Part shown: positions 21,984 through 33,900 of the stretch, in pieces | Layout: every line of letters begins with the position of its first letter | Position numbering within the stretch: the first letter of the stretch is position 1 | Source of the DNA: Ypsolopha sequella | Taxonomy: Eukaryota > Arthropoda > Insecta > Lepidoptera > Ypsolophidae | NCBI GenBank assembly: GCA_934047225.1 | Contig: OW204009.1 | Location: 19,899,161-19,963,160, forward strand | Direction of reading: 5' to 3' | DNA length: 64,000 nucleotides | Translations under genes and position numbers: made by a program | The notes under the pieces: generated by a model | What the model was told of the DNA's origin: nothing | Seen by the model: the letters and a program-made list of their open reading frames with translations, nothing else | Database searches by the model: none

Positions 21984-24920
21984 ATGGATTTATCTTTTAA
22001 CTCTGATTTATATTGTTCCCTGGACTCAAATGACTCATTTTCTGATGCTGTTGATGACTCCCAGCTTCCCGTTCAACTTAGCGATTTGCTGAACACCACT
22101 TTTTTGCACCATAAAAAAACTTGAACATTTGCCACGTGAATGCACAAAGCATATACGGGCATTATGCTGAGTTTCTTGCCACCTTTAACAGTAATTGCAT
22201 ACATGCTTGTCTTGTCTCAGAGTCGTACCTCAAACCTACAATACCTTCTACTTCCGTCGCTATACCTGGTTACGTGCTTGTCAGAAATGACCGCACTGGG
22301 GCAGGCAGTGGCGGCGTAGCCTTCGCTCGGATATCAAGTACAAAATTATCTCCCACTCCCCACCTGAGTACAATAGAGCGAAGCCATTTATGGAATACCT
22401 CCTCATTGAGCTAGATTTTACGACCGCAAAATTTCTACTTGGGGTTTTGTATCCACCACCTACAGTCGATTACTTCGATACTTTAGAAAAGCTGCTGGAC
22501 ATGCATCTCCCTAGCTATGAACATGTTCTTATCATGGGTGACCTCGATACTGACCTCCTGTGTGATGACGTCCGCTCTCGTAAGCTTCGGACGCTAACCT
22601 CCTCGGTTAACGTCTCGATTATGCCGCTAGAAGCGACTCACCACGTAGGCGACTCACACACACTACTAGACCTGGTTCTCACTTCTAACCCAGATAGGAT
22701 TGCATGTCATGGTCAGTTTACTGCTTCTGGTTTTTCTCACCATGATCTGATCTATGCCTCATATAAATTAAAAATACCGAAGCTTAAACCCAAAATCTTA
22801 CTTCAGAGAAATTTTGCGGCAATGAACGTAGACAGACTTATATCTGACGCAAAGGCGATAGATTGGTCTCAACTGGAAGGTCTTGCTACAGTCGATGATG
22901 TGATCGAATTATTCAATAAATTGATTATTGGCCTCTATGACGTCCATGCACCCATTCACCCTGTACGTATGAAGCAAGCTCCATCTCCTTGGCTTACGAA
23001 TGAAATACGCAGGTTCATGGCCAAAAGAGACAGTCTCAGACGCAAGCACAAAAACGACCCACCGAAGAAAATTGGCTCAGTTTCAAGTCCGCAAGGAATC
23101 GGTGCAATCAGATGATCCGGAATGCTAAACGTCGGCACATCCATTCCTCCATCGAAAACTGCAACCCTCACAACCTCTGGCAATTTCTTCGCAGGTTGGG
23201 CTTTGGCAAGTCTAGACAAGATCTCAACCCATCTCTGGATCTTAATGGTTTGAATCGCCATTTTTCTTCCCCTCCTCATACCATTGACTCTACACTGAAG
23301 GATCTCTCTCTTAGGCGAATTCTAGCCGCACCTCCCCCAACCCATACCAGCTTTTCTTTCACCCCTGTATCTGAGTCTGACATTGAGAAAATTGTACTCT
23401 CTATCCATAGCAAAGCTGTTGGGCACGATGCTATTGGCCGTGATCTTCTTCTCCCAATCCTCAAAGTAATTCTCCCTGCTATCACGCATATCATTAATTT
23501 CTCTATCTCCACCAGCACTTTCCCAAACTTATGGAAATTCGCGTACATGGTACCAGTCCCTAAAACTTCTGAACCCTCACAATTTAAAGACTATCGACCC
23601 ATCTCTGTACTCCCTTTTCTGTCGAAGGTTTTGGAACGTGTGGTTAATCGGCAACTCTCGAACTTTCTTCATTCACATAACCTCCTCAACCCTCTCCAAT
23701 CGGGATTTCGTCCATCCCACAGTACGTGTACTGCCCTTATCAAAATTACTGATGACTTTCGCGAAGCTATGGACGATAGGCAACTTACTCTCCTCACTCT
23801 ACTTGACTTCAGCAGCGCTTTTTGTGTTGACTACGATATACTGCTCGCTATTCTCCGCTCTCTTAATGTGTCAGATTCTGTCGTCATGTGGCTCCACTCA
23901 TATCTTTACGGGCGTCAGCAACGTATACGATCTAATGATTGTTTCTCGGACTGGTGCGACGTTACTGCTGGTGTGCCTCAAGGCGGTGTATTATCCCCTC
24001 TTCTGTTTTCTGTGTTTATTAACACAATTGTTTCTACCATAAACTTTAGCTCCTATCACATGTACGCGGATGACCTTCAGCTCTACTTAACTTTTAAACA
24101 AGACCTTTTACATATAGCTATACAGAAGATGACATCCGATTTAGATCACATCCGCCAATGGTCGGAACAGTTCGGTCTTGTAGTTAATCCGTCCAAGACG
24201 CAGGTTATGATTGTTGGCAGCAGAGCCCTTGTTAATAAAACTGATCTGAGTTCTCTCCCACCAGTTTACTTTAATGGTACCCCATTGAAGTACTGCACCT
24301 CTGTTAAAAACCTCGGGCTCTACATTCAAAACGATTTGTCCTGGGACTTGCATGTGACTGAAGTCAGCAAAAAGATTTTCGCGTCCATGCACTCTCTAAA
24401 GCGCATGCAGAAGTTTCTGCCTTATTCCGTTAAGGTCACGCTAGTCAACTCACTCCTACTCACCATCATAGACTACGCAGATGTTTGCTACCCTGACCTT
24501 ACGGAAGTATTGCTTGACAAACTGGATCGTATCCTTAATGTATGCATACGCTATATCTTTGGCCTCCGCAAATACGACCATATTTCTCAGTACCGATCTG
24601 AACTAAACTGGCTCAGTATCCGAAATCGACGCAATGCACATGTTTTAACACTTCTATACAATATCCTTAATGACCCCCTTTCTCCCCCTTATCTCAAAGA
24701 CAGATTTACTTACCTTCTCTCGCTTGATCACCTTCAGCGGCCTAGTAAAGCTCTTCTCCTTCGAACTCCCGAACACAAGTCAGATATGTACTCCTATTCG
24801 TTCACTGTATCATCAATCCGTCTCTGGAACAATCTGCCCTTGTGTGTCCGAGAATCACCCTCAACTAATGTTTTTAAAAATAAAGTCTTCCTTCACTATT
24901 TAAAGATGCAAAATTGTTAA
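21984..24920 (+). pseudogene. LINE ORF2: endonuclease and reverse transcriptase, frameshifted
   Basis: ATG 21984 opens MDLSFNSDLYCSLDS. A one-base slip in the A-run near 22117 moves it to LNICHVNAQSIYGH, the start of an APE-type endonuclease. It continues YVLVRNDRTGAGSGGVA, shifts again near 22355 into PPEYNRAKPFMEYLLIEL, and reads VLIMGDLDTDLL (usually GDFN) and HTLLDLVLTS. A third shift near 23100 leads into the 602-codon reverse transcriptase frame: FKDYRPISVLPFLSK, LTLLDFSSAF, AGVPQGGVLSPLLF, YADDLQLY. The segment after DFSSAF is shorter than usual (CVDYDILL). The C-terminus SIRLWNNLPLCVRES is typical of the group. It would nick DNA and copy the element RNA if intact. Confidence 0.85.
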
Positions 24921-26428
24921 AATTGTTATCAGCTCTATTTTTGTCGTTCCCGAGTCATTTTTAGAATTACGTCCAATATTTATTTTATTATGTAATATAT
25001 AAGTATTTTTAATATCTTATTTACGTATTGTATTATATTCTTATTTTACTATGTGTTTAGAATAAAATGTATATTTCGGAACGTATCCGACAATGGTCTA
25101 TATATTTTGTCTATGGACTTGGAGCTGTCAAAATACGAGGGACGTGGACATTATAACAGATCGTGGCCGATTTTATAATATGTGGTATATTAATGGATAA
25201 ATGATAAGGGAAATCGATGTGGACATCGTAAAAAACATTATTCAGTCAGGGCCTGACAATATTTTGGCGTGAAGGCCACTTTTTAGTGTATTCCTGTGTG
25301 TGTGTGACATAACCTACATCCACGCGGTTTCCGACAAGTGGACTTGTCAATTATCATTTCTTCTGGGTTTGGATGCATCCAGGTGTAGGAGGGTCGTGTT
25401 TAGATTCATCATGGAGGTGAGCAGCGTGTCACAGCACCGGAGCGCCTTGGAGTCATCGTGAAAGGAATTCGCGAGGACTACCTGATGAGGTCATCATAAA
25501 ATTGTCTGGTAGGACATTTTGTACTATATTTTGTAGAATATAAGATATTTGTAGACTATAAATCTGGGACAGCTTATGGGCCCCTGTTCCAGCTGCTAAT
25601 ATCGCCCTTTACCATACAATTAGTGGTGTCTGAGCGTGGTTATGGAATCCTCGCACCAGTGACGCCGATGCCCGTCACTAGTCAGAAACATAACCACTTT
25701 TATAAACTACAATTTCTGGTAGCTAGACCGTGGTTAATCCCAACTTTGGTTTATTTACATATAAACAGCGGAACTGGGCGGCCCCAGTGTCATTGAACTG
25801 TTAACATAGCTAGGCTTTTACATGGTTGTAATGTACATGTTATTGATGTAACAATTATATTGAATTTGTTTAGTGCTTTGAGTAGATAATTGATTCGAAG
25901 GGTTCGGTAATATCAATATAAATTGTTAATTTAGTACATATAAGCTGTTCTTGTACTCCAATAACATTATATCATATAACGGTTTATATTATAGATTGGA
26001 AATCAACTTGTTAGCTAATATACGGTTATCTTGGCTTGAATTTATGTACTTACAAGTATGTATACAGTTGCATAGTGGAATGTGCATTCGGGTTTGTGTG
26101 TATTGTATACACCAAATATAATTTACATTTGATAATTAAATTATAGAATTAGGTAGGAACCTATTTGTTTGTTTTGTATTACTGATACAGTACCTACATT
26201 GTTGTAATTGGGAATTACATTTGATAATTAAATTCTGGAATTAGGTAGGAACCTATTTGTTTGTTTAGTATTGTCGGACAGTACATACATTGGTAATTGG
26301 GAATTAATTTTGCTAATTCAATTCTAGTTATAGGTAGGGTATCTATTGAGCACTGCTTCTGTATTTTGTGCCTTGTCAGGGTGTTTGCTAAATAGTTTTT
26401 ATTTATACATTTCCCGGTTTGTTGCGGC
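24921..26428 (+). other. LINE 3' UTR then BEL/Pao leader region
   Basis: To about 25080 this is the LINE 3' UTR. From there to the gag ATG no gene is seen. TGGTGTCTGAGCG at 25625-25637, just after CCATACAATTA, could be the primer-binding site of the BEL element, which would put the end of its 5' LTR near 25620. I cannot locate the LTR start. Two diverged copies of a GGTAGGAACCTATTTGTTTG block lie near 26151 and 26242. Confidence 0.4.
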
Positions 26429-27937
26429 ATGATGTCCAAGTCTCACAAGGCTGCGTTTGCGAAGGAGCTCCGCTGGTTTACGACCGTCCAGGGATTGCTT
26501 TCTCGTTCGGATCGCGACAATGCAATCCTGGAGAGAGCCGAGCGGATGCATCAGCGGCTGGCTGATGCAGAGGCGGCTGTGGCAGCACTGCAGGAAAGTG
26601 ATGAACCTATGAATAGGTATGTTACGGATTTAGCTCAGATAAAAGGGATTTATGATGATATAACAGAGGCGGCCTCCATGATCAAAAAGCGACAATCGGG
26701 CAGCCCGGTTGTTAGCACACCTAGACCAATAGATGGCGCCACTGGTAAGACGCTGGTTATAACGTCGAATAATGTTACTGAATTAAAGAGGCAAAATTCA
26801 GGAGGTCCTGTAGTTGTCACGCCTCAACCGGTAGATGGCGTGTCTAGTAGTTTGGCTAGTTTAGAACTAAATAAATTTAATGGGAAAATTCAAGAATGGG
26901 TTTCTTTTAAAAATATGTTTACTTCATTAGTAGATTCTAGGGTAGACTTAACAAAGGGGGAAAAGATGGCATATTTGATGTCAACATTGGAGGGCGAGGC
27001 CAGGTCGCTCATCCAGCACCTCAGGGTGGAGGATGATCATTATGATATAGCGTGGGGCTTATTAAATGATAGGTATCAAAACATGCGCTTACTGGCGGAT
27101 GCGCATGCGTCTCAATTGTTGACGTTACCTAGGGTAACCGACTTGGCACAGCTGAGGCAGCAATTACTGACTCCGGTTACCGTCGCATGCAATGACCTTA
27201 GAACATTAGGTTTACCGGTGGACGAGTGGTCGTTCTTACTCGTTCACATTATTTTAGATAGGTTGCCTAATGATGTGAGGTCACGTTTTGAGCGGGTGTC
27301 CGCAGGAAAAGATGGCAGCACTGTGCCTAAATTTACGGACTTATTAACGTTTCTTGAATATGAAGCTAGGGTAGCAGAAACATCACAGCCGGACTTGGCG
27401 CCATCTGGGGCGCAATCATTTTCGTCTGCTGGCTCATCGGAATGTGGGGAGCCCAGACAACCGCAGCAGTCGCGGGGACGCGATATGACGAGTTTAGCGG
27501 CGGTCGCCGTGATCGAGAGGTCATCGACCTGTTTACAGTGTGGCCATACGGGGCATGACCTGCTGAGATGTCAGCAGTGGCGAAACCTGCACGTCACCGA
27601 GCGGCGACGCATAGTGAAGCGTAAGGGCCTATGTTTCGGTTGCTTGGGCAATCACTTCGAACGTGATTGTCCCGAGCCACGACGTTGCAGTGTTTGTGAG
27701 GGGCCTCACCATTTATTGTTGTGTGCCAACAGATCTGAAGCGGCTTCACCGGTCCCGCAGCGACGGAGCCCTACGGGCGGGGGTGCTTCAGGGAGAACTC
27801 CCCCCCCCTTGGACAACGGGGGTGCGTCAGGGAGAACTTCCCCCCCTCGGTCCAGGGAAGGCATGCTGTCGGGAAGAGCTCCCCTCCGTCGGAACGGAGG
27901 ACTGCGGCGCGAGGCGCGCCCCCTCACCGGGAGGTGA
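26429..27937 (+). CDS. gag: BEL/Pao-type Gag, 502 aa
   Basis: An open frame from ATG 26429 (a second ATG follows directly). The N-terminal 90 residues are helical. LELNKFNGKIQEWVSFKNMF with MAYLMSTLEGEARSLIQ is the hallmark of BEL/Pao Gag. Three zinc-binding knuckles follow: CLQCGHTGHDLLRC, CFGCLGNHFERDC and CSVCEGPHHLLLC. The C-terminus is low-complexity (GGASGRT repeats) and probably not original, because in intact BEL elements Gag and Pol are fused in one frame. Here the frame closes at 27937 and only protease debris follows. Confidence 0.82.
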   Translation: MMSKSHKAAFAKELRWFTTVQGLLSRSDRDNAILERAERMHQRLADAEAAVAALQESDEPMNRYVTDLAQIKGIYDDITEAASMIKKRQSGSPVVSTPRPIDGATGKTLVITSNNVTELKRQNSGGPVVVTPQPVDGVSSSLASLELNKFNGKIQEWVSFKNMFTSLVDSRVDLTKGEKMAYLMSTLEGEARSLIQHLRVEDDHYDIAWGLLNDRYQNMRLLADAHASQLLTLPRVTDLAQLRQQLLTPVTVACNDLRTLGLPVDEWSFLLVHIILDRLPNDVRSRFERVSAGKDGSTVPKFTDLLTFLEYEARVAETSQPDLAPSGAQSFSSAGSSECGEPRQPQQSRGRDMTSLAAVAVIERSSTCLQCGHTGHDLLRCQQWRNLHVTERRRIVKRKGLCFGCLGNHFERDCPEPRRCSVCEGPHHLLLCANRSEAASPVPQRRSPTGGGASGRTPPPLDNGGASGRTSPPRSREGMLSGRAPLRRNGGLRREARPLTGR

Positions 27938-28286
27938 GTTATGTAACTGCGCGTGGACCCGTAGGGGGTTTGCCTACGGGCTATCACACATATGGCCATG
28001 TAGTGAATTGGGCCCCTACGGGCGGGGGCCAATTGGAGTTGGCAAGGGCTAGGCCCCCCCTCCCCGCGCCGGTTTTGGTGCCAGCTGGCATGGAGCACCG
28101 TGCTCAGACGGAGTCACGGGGTTACTCACCGCCGTACCGCGAGTACCCACGGTTAGAGTACCACCCGCCGTACTCAGGGAGAGTTGGAGGCTACGCTCCC
28201 CCCATGGTGGGGATGTGCACGCGCCAGCCGTATTATTACCAGTGGACTGGTCCTGCGCTCCACAGGTGGGGTAGCCTGTAACTAGC

Positions 28287-28650
28287 TTGTTCAAGCTATG
28301 AGTACGGACCGCGGACGGTTCTGTTGCCTACCGCGATGGCTCGCGTCTAGGGCCGCAAGGGGGATTGAGTTAGGGTAAGGGCCCTCCTCGACTTGGAAAG
28401 TCAAGTGGCTCACCGATTGGTTTTGAACCTGGAGGTTTCGTCGGTGCCGCTCCTAGGTATTGGTGGACTGGAGTTGAATCAGCGGCTGCAGCCATGGTTA
28501 TAGACAATATTGTCGGCTGGCAGCCTTCTTTGGACCTTCCTCCGTCCATAATATCATGCACGTTAGGTCTGCATCTGGCAGACCCACGTTTTTGTCATCC
28601 GGCCCAGTCGATGTTTTCCTGGGCTCGGATTTGTTAGGATGGATCCTATT
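28287..28650 (+). pseudogene. BEL/Pao protease remnant
   Basis: Shifting between frames, the sequence reads RTVLLPTAMARVQGRKGD, RVRALLDLESQVAHRLV (where an intact copy would have a D-S/T-G active site), VPLLGIGGLELNQ and DVFLGSDLLGWILFG. These are the expected landmarks of a BEL pol protease. The catalytic aspartate motif is changed to LES, and several stops interrupt it. Reverse transcriptase, RNase H and integrase are missing from this insertion. Confidence 0.55.
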
Positions 28651-28807
28651 TGGTTTTTTGGTGGAGGTATCCACAATTTTGGATATTCGATATTTGATTC
28701 GATACTTGGATTATTATGTTCGAATTTAGGAAATGGCTTTCAAATGAACATAGACTGTTTGCAGATTTGGAGGATCCCAATATGATGGTGGTATTAGGTT
28801 GAAATAC

Positions 28808-29340
28808 CAACCAGTCAATAAAATTCATATATTTTGTTCCCAGCCGTGAGAGCAGAGGAGCGTTGGAGCGCATTGGTACACGGTTCGTGTACTTCAGGCG
28901 GACCTCATCAAATTTAGACTTCAAGTTCTGCGCGAGGATCACGCCAGGCTGAAGTGAGCGGTTGCTCGTTTGAATCTTTTCACGGATTATGAAGAACTTC
29001 TGCGTTTCGGAGGCTGATTTTGGAGAGCTGACCTGACCTGGAATAAGAAGAGAATAGACAAAATTAAAACCTTTACCACACGGAACGATGTGAACAAAAT
29101 TCCGGTGACTCAAAATACAAAGAAAACAATACGTACCATGATCCGACAATAGTCCGATCTCCCACCAACCCGGCCAAAAAAAACTCCTTTTCAAATCATC
29201 CGAAGGATGTAAATATTTTTCTGAAATACAAAACAATATTATAGAACTATTCCACACCAGAATAATTAACCAAATTTAACACGAAAACCCACCTATTTTA
29301 TCAAAAACACAATTCCTGTTGGCACCTCCGCCATTATATA
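28808..29340 (-). CDS. Possible three-exon minus-strand gene fragment, unknown function
   Basis: On the minus strand three blocks join through clean GT-AG introns in one consistent frame. Block 1 ends at 29293 (ANRNCVFDKI), then an intron 29292-29221. Block 2 is 29220-29137 (EKYLHPSDDLKRSFFWPGW, then WEIGLLSDHG), then an intron 29136-29038. Block 3 starts at 29037 (QVSSPKSASETQKFF, then SNRSLQPGVILAQNLKSKF, then RVPMRSNAPLLSRL). A possible donor is at 28807. The introns are 72 and 99 bp, normal for insects. There is no in-frame ATG in block 1, and I do not recognise the protein. The gene lies at one end of the 10 kb insertion and may be its own coding start. Confidence 0.35.
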
Positions 29341-29539
29341 TAAAGAATGAAGAACACTCAACACGAGTTGACAGCAAAAGCTCCGGCCGACAAATGACCA
29401 AGAAAAAACCTCGGAAATCGCAGCAGACAAGCGAGCAACTACATGTCTAGAAAAGAGGGTAACCGCAAATTACCATCGAGCAAAACTACGACGCGTAACT
29501 TTTTGTGATAACCACACCTACAAAATTTGCAATGCTACA

Positions 29540-30176
29540 CTGTTCTTATCATACCGTAACTTGTCCTTGTTTATATCTGTTCTTATCATACCGTAACTTG
29601 TCCTTGTTTATATCTGTTCTTTACATACCGTAACTTGTCCTTGTTTATATCTGTTCTTATCATACCGTAACTTGTCCTTGTTTATATCTGTTCTTATCAT
29701 ACCGTAACTTGTCCTTGTTTATATCTGTTCTTATCATACCGTAACTTGTCCTTGTTTATATCTGTTCTTATCATACCGTAACTTGTCCTTGTTTATATCT
29801 GTTCTTATCATACCGTAACTTGTCCTTGTTTCTATCTGTTCTTATCATACCGTAACTTGTCCTTGTTTCTATCTGTTCTTATCATACCGTAACTTGTCCT
29901 TGTTTCTATCTGTTCTTATCATACCGTAACTTGTCCTTGTTTATATCTGTTCTTATCATACCGTAACTTGTCCTTGTTTATATCTGTTCTTATCATACCG
30001 TAACTTGTCCTTGTTTCTATCTGTTCTTATCATACCGTAACTTGTCCTTGTTTCTATCTGTTCTTATCATACCGTAACTTGTCCTTGTTTCTATCTGTTC
30101 TTATCATACCGTAACTTGTCCTTGTTTATATTTGTTCTTATCATACCGTAACTTGTCCTTGTTTATATCTGTTCTT
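29540..30176. repeat. 37-bp minisatellite, right part, about 17 copies
   Basis: Same unit and orientation as 19237-19570. A variant with TTTCTATC instead of TTTATATC is clustered at about 29830-30090. The array passes directly into the LINE frame at 30177. Confidence 0.95.
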
Positions 30177-30879
30177 TGAATAGCCTTAGTGAATAGGTCA
30201 ACATTATTTCTTACAAAGATACACGTCTCAAATATAAAAAGGCAAGGCAGTGTTAAAATCTTTAGTGATTTAAAGCTAGGGACACAGGTCTCGTGTGTTT
30301 TCATACCACAGATAGCTCTAATGCAATTTTTTGTGCTTTAAATAGGGTGTCTTTTTCAGTACAGTCGCCCCAGAAGATGATGATACCAAAACGTAAAAAA
30401 AAGGCAACATACCCATGAAAGGAGACTAATACGGCCTTTTGTTCAACTATTTTTTACAATTTAAATAGGGCATAAGCAAATCTGTAAAGTTTGTTAAATA
30501 AGTCATCAGCATGCTGTTTCCAAGTAAACTTATTATCTATTTGCAACCCTAAAAATATTATATTTTGTACTTCGTCCACTGCTTGTCCATTATAATTTAC
30601 ATGCAAATTATCAATTCTGCAAGTTCCCTGAAAAAATTTAATAAATTTGGTCTTGCTAACGTTAACAATCAAATTATTACTATCTAGCCAATTAGTAATA
30701 TTATTCAATGCATTATTAATGACATATTCGTAATTATTAATATTATCACATTTTATTAATGCTGTGCTGTCGTCCTCAAATAAGACCAAAGGTTGGCGTA
30801 TACTACTATATACTATTATATTACTACTAGGCATATCATTGATATTTATTATATTAAGAAAAACAACATTTTAAGGTTG
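30177..30879 (-). pseudogene. LINE reverse transcriptase fragment (proximal half of split LINE)
   Basis: Minus-strand reading: FLNIININDMPSSNIIVYSS, LVLFEDDSTALIKC, NITNWLDSNNLIVNVSKTKF, FLGLQIDNKFTWKQHADDL. The catalytic FADD motif of Jockey-like elements appears as FEDD. After a gap near 30420-30305 the protein resumes PSFKSLKILTLPCLFIFET, then NVDLFTKAIQRTDINKDKLR, running into the 37-bp array. The continuation is at 19236-19048. The 5' part of the ORF, including the endonuclease, is lost where the RLE element begins at 30941. Confidence 0.75.
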
Positions 30880-30940
30880 TTTGGACAAAATCGTGAATAA
30901 TTGTGCATTTTATTTCAAACTATTGATTTATAAACATTAC

Positions 30941-33900
30941 TTTTTTTTTTTTTTAGAATAGAATATCTGTTTATTTATTGACACAGATTATAACAAATAA
31001 AATAGAGGATTTATTGCAGCGAATTAGCTAATAAAATAAAAACTTAAATAACATGAAATAAAACTAAAATTAAACCTTACAAATTTACCTATAAAACTAA
31101 AATGACTCCTAAAGTAAAATTAAACTAAGTAAAAAATGTTGGCCAGATCGCCGCCGTCTTGTGGCAGGGTTCCCAGAATGCTGGCAGCATTTCCTCTTTG
31201 GATTGCCAAACTAAGGCGTTGTCCAAAGTATGCGCCAGCTCTTGGGTCCCCCGAAACGTCAACCAGCCGAGAGGAAATTTCTTTAAAAACACATTTAGCC
31301 TCTTGACCCCACGGCCCAAGGGTTTCGACTCCAAAAGGCGCAAACGCGTACTCCGAACTGAGCTCGGAGTATTTGCGCCTTTTGGATCCCTCGGCCGCTG
31401 CCGCTGCTGCGCCAGCCCTGGCAGCCGTGACTTGGATGTGGGACGCAGCAAGAGTATCAACGCATGTTGCGTCCCACACCAGTGACTTGCCGTATTTCCA
31501 AGGAATGATTGTCATACCGTCGGGCCTCTTGCCATCGCTGCGTGCAAGGCCTTTCGGCTCTAGGACAGCTGGCACGCCGACGGTGACAAAGGCCCTCCGG
31601 ATGACATCATTAAGGCTGGCATGCCGCGACAAGCGACCAGCACTACGTTGGCAAGATAGGCCGTGGTGCCCAAGCTGGTTGACGTTGGTGCCACACCGAC
31701 AGCGATGTGGCTCGTTTGTCCTTGCGCCGAGCCGCAAGCTGACGGCCAGAGTAAATGTTACTCTGTCCAGCTGGGTGCCGATTTTCACAGATGGTAACGC
31801 GTGTAGCCAATAACCTGATTCCTGCTCGCCAGAAGCAAGGAGAAGAGCTCGATCTACAGAGTCGGTAGCAGTTTCCAGCAGGTGTTTCTGTATCTGGTTG
31901 CAGATCGGCTCGTCCCATAATCTTTGGGAGTTTAAGTCGGTGGGCAGATTCTCACCGGGACAGGCAAGCGTCCATGCATCTCTGGCCTCCACAAAGCATG
32001 AAGCCTCAACATCACTAAGTGATGGGCGTATTAGGGTACCATAGAGGTCATTCGTACTGTGAACGGAGGACAGGAAGGCAGGGAGCGCTACACTAGAAAT
32101 TTTGCGGATCCCCAGGCCACCATGTCGAACTGGCAGGGTGGCTTGGCTCCAGCAACGGTCTGTGAGTGAGCAGTTTAATATTGTCTCTAGGGCCTTATGA
32201 AGGGTATTGTCAAAAATAATAAGGAGCGTTTCATGTTTCCAGAGAGGGCAGCACCGGAGGACATATGTTAATTTAGGTACAAAAAGACAGAAACGAATTA
32301 TAAACAGCGCAATATGCGGATTGATTTTGGTCAGACGGTCGGAAATTCCATTAAATTTAGCTATCTGCTCACTCACATAGCCAGGGATCGAATCACTTAG
32401 GACCGGAGCTCCAAGGAGGCGCAGCGAATCGTTGTCTACATTTTTTATGTTAGGCGCTATACTGTTAAATTTCTTAATAATTTCATCTTTTTTTAATGAC
32501 GTTACAGAATTTGAAATAAACAGTTCACATTTAGAAAAATTTATTTCTAGACCAGTATCTTTAAACATGTCAATTAGATATTCCAGGTCATTAAAAACAG
32601 ATGTAGCGTCGCCTCCAATAGTTCCGTCATCTAAGTACCAAACGTTGAATTTTGAATTTAGTGATGTTATGATCGGATTGATAGCTAAACTGAAAATTGC
32701 GGGTCCTAAAGGGTCGCCTTGCTGACAGCCAACTGCAGATTGAAGTAAGTGATTTTTATATATTAAATTCGATGGTTTTCCATAACACTGGTACATATAA
32801 CTATAAATCGCGGGTGCATTGTTTTTTACTTCGGTCAGCAAGGCTCCTCTGTCCACCGAGTTAAAGGCATTCTTGACATCAACCTTCAGCAGAACCTCGC
32901 CCGCATCATGCTCAAGGAAGGTGCGGGCTGCGTGAACAGCAGCCTCGCAACCTCCCTTGCTTCCGAATCCTAATTGAACAGGTTGAAGTTTTGGCGTTAG
33001 GTCGTTTAGGATATTTTTGCAGCATATTTTAGATGCCAATCGACGAAAAGTATTTCCCACTGCGATAGGTCGAATACCCCCATCTTTTTTTTTAAGGGCA
33101 CACAGATTTGCTCCATAGAGCAAATCCGTGATATCCTCACACACCTTGCCTGAAAGCATCAGATTTACAAGCTGCGTAATGCCCTCCAGAAGGGTTCGAC
33201 CGGTGGGCCCAGTGGCTCCGCATAATAGATCTTTCAAATGTTGAGGGCTTATCCCATCTAGGCCACCAGCCGATCCGTTCCTGAATGACATGACTGCAGC
33301 TAACGTCTCATCAACTAAGGCCTCGGGTGTGTGGTCAGAAGGATGGGGCGGATCCGGTAGCGGGCAGGTTGCTGTTGAAGGCGGGTGTTTCGAAGCCAAA
33401 GCCAAAAGTGTTTCCGGCGAGTCAGGAGCTATGGTATCGCTGGAAAAGAGGAGTTGAGCGGCTCCTCTGATGTCCCCATCGTTAAATTTATTTTCTATTT
33501 TTTTATTGAAATCTGAAGTGTGTTTTACATTTGTGTCATAATCAGGCGTGTTGTTATCATTTGAAGAGCAATTATTTTTTATTTGTTGCGTTAGGGAGCC
33601 GCTCTGGCCCCTCCCTTTTCTCGCGTGCAGTATCCGGTACGAGAATGTGAGAAGTTGTTTCCAGTGTTCCTCATCATTCACGTCTATAACTCCTTTTATA
33701 CATTGAAACAGAGAGGCCGCTACAGTTGTTCTGGCCCCTCGAGGGATTCTTTTGACAACTGGAGTAGTAGATTTTAGATTACTTATTATTTTCCAAAGGG
33801 ATGTTTTTTCAGAAGTACCTGCTGAGCATGTAGTGGACTTGTTTTTGTCGTGTTTTCTTCCTGTATGTATTTTCAGGCCTCTCTGTCCTTGAAAGTATTT

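Larger units (their letters stand above)
20441..25080 (+). mobile_element. CR1-like (Jockey-group) LINE, near full length, decayed
   Basis: A non-LTR retrotransposon with ORF1 at 20598-21329, ORF2 at 21984-24920 and a 3' UTR ending near AATAAAATG at 25061-25069. The reverse transcriptase motifs QGGVLSPLLFSVFIN and MYADDLQLY, plus an N-terminal endonuclease, place it in the CR1/Jockey group. ORF2 needs about three frameshift corrections, so this copy is inactive. Boundaries are approximate because no target duplication was identified. Confidence 0.8.
19571..29539. mobile_element. About 10 kb composite insertion inside the 37-bp array
   Basis: At 19570/19571 the array breaks off after CTGT. 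At 29539/29540 it resumes with CTGT and continues as TTCTTATC. Removing 19571-29539 and one CTGT restores an intact unit. The insert starts TGTCAGATTGCACG and ends GCAATGCTACA. These termini (TG...CA, and ATTGCA mirrored in both ends) would fit an LTR element, or weakly inverted termini, but I find no second LTR. Inside are a CR1-like LINE, a BEL/Pao gag and protease remnant, and a possible minus-strand gene. It may be one large element carrying later insertions, or a BEL element that lost its 3' half. Superfamily unresolved. Confidence 0.45.

Noticed and set aside
27663..28294. Overlapping GC-rich frames (129, 130, 115 and 81 codons)
   Set aside because: They overlap the BEL gag end and protease remnant in other phases and on the other strand. 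Composition is proline- and glycine-rich with no recognisable domain.
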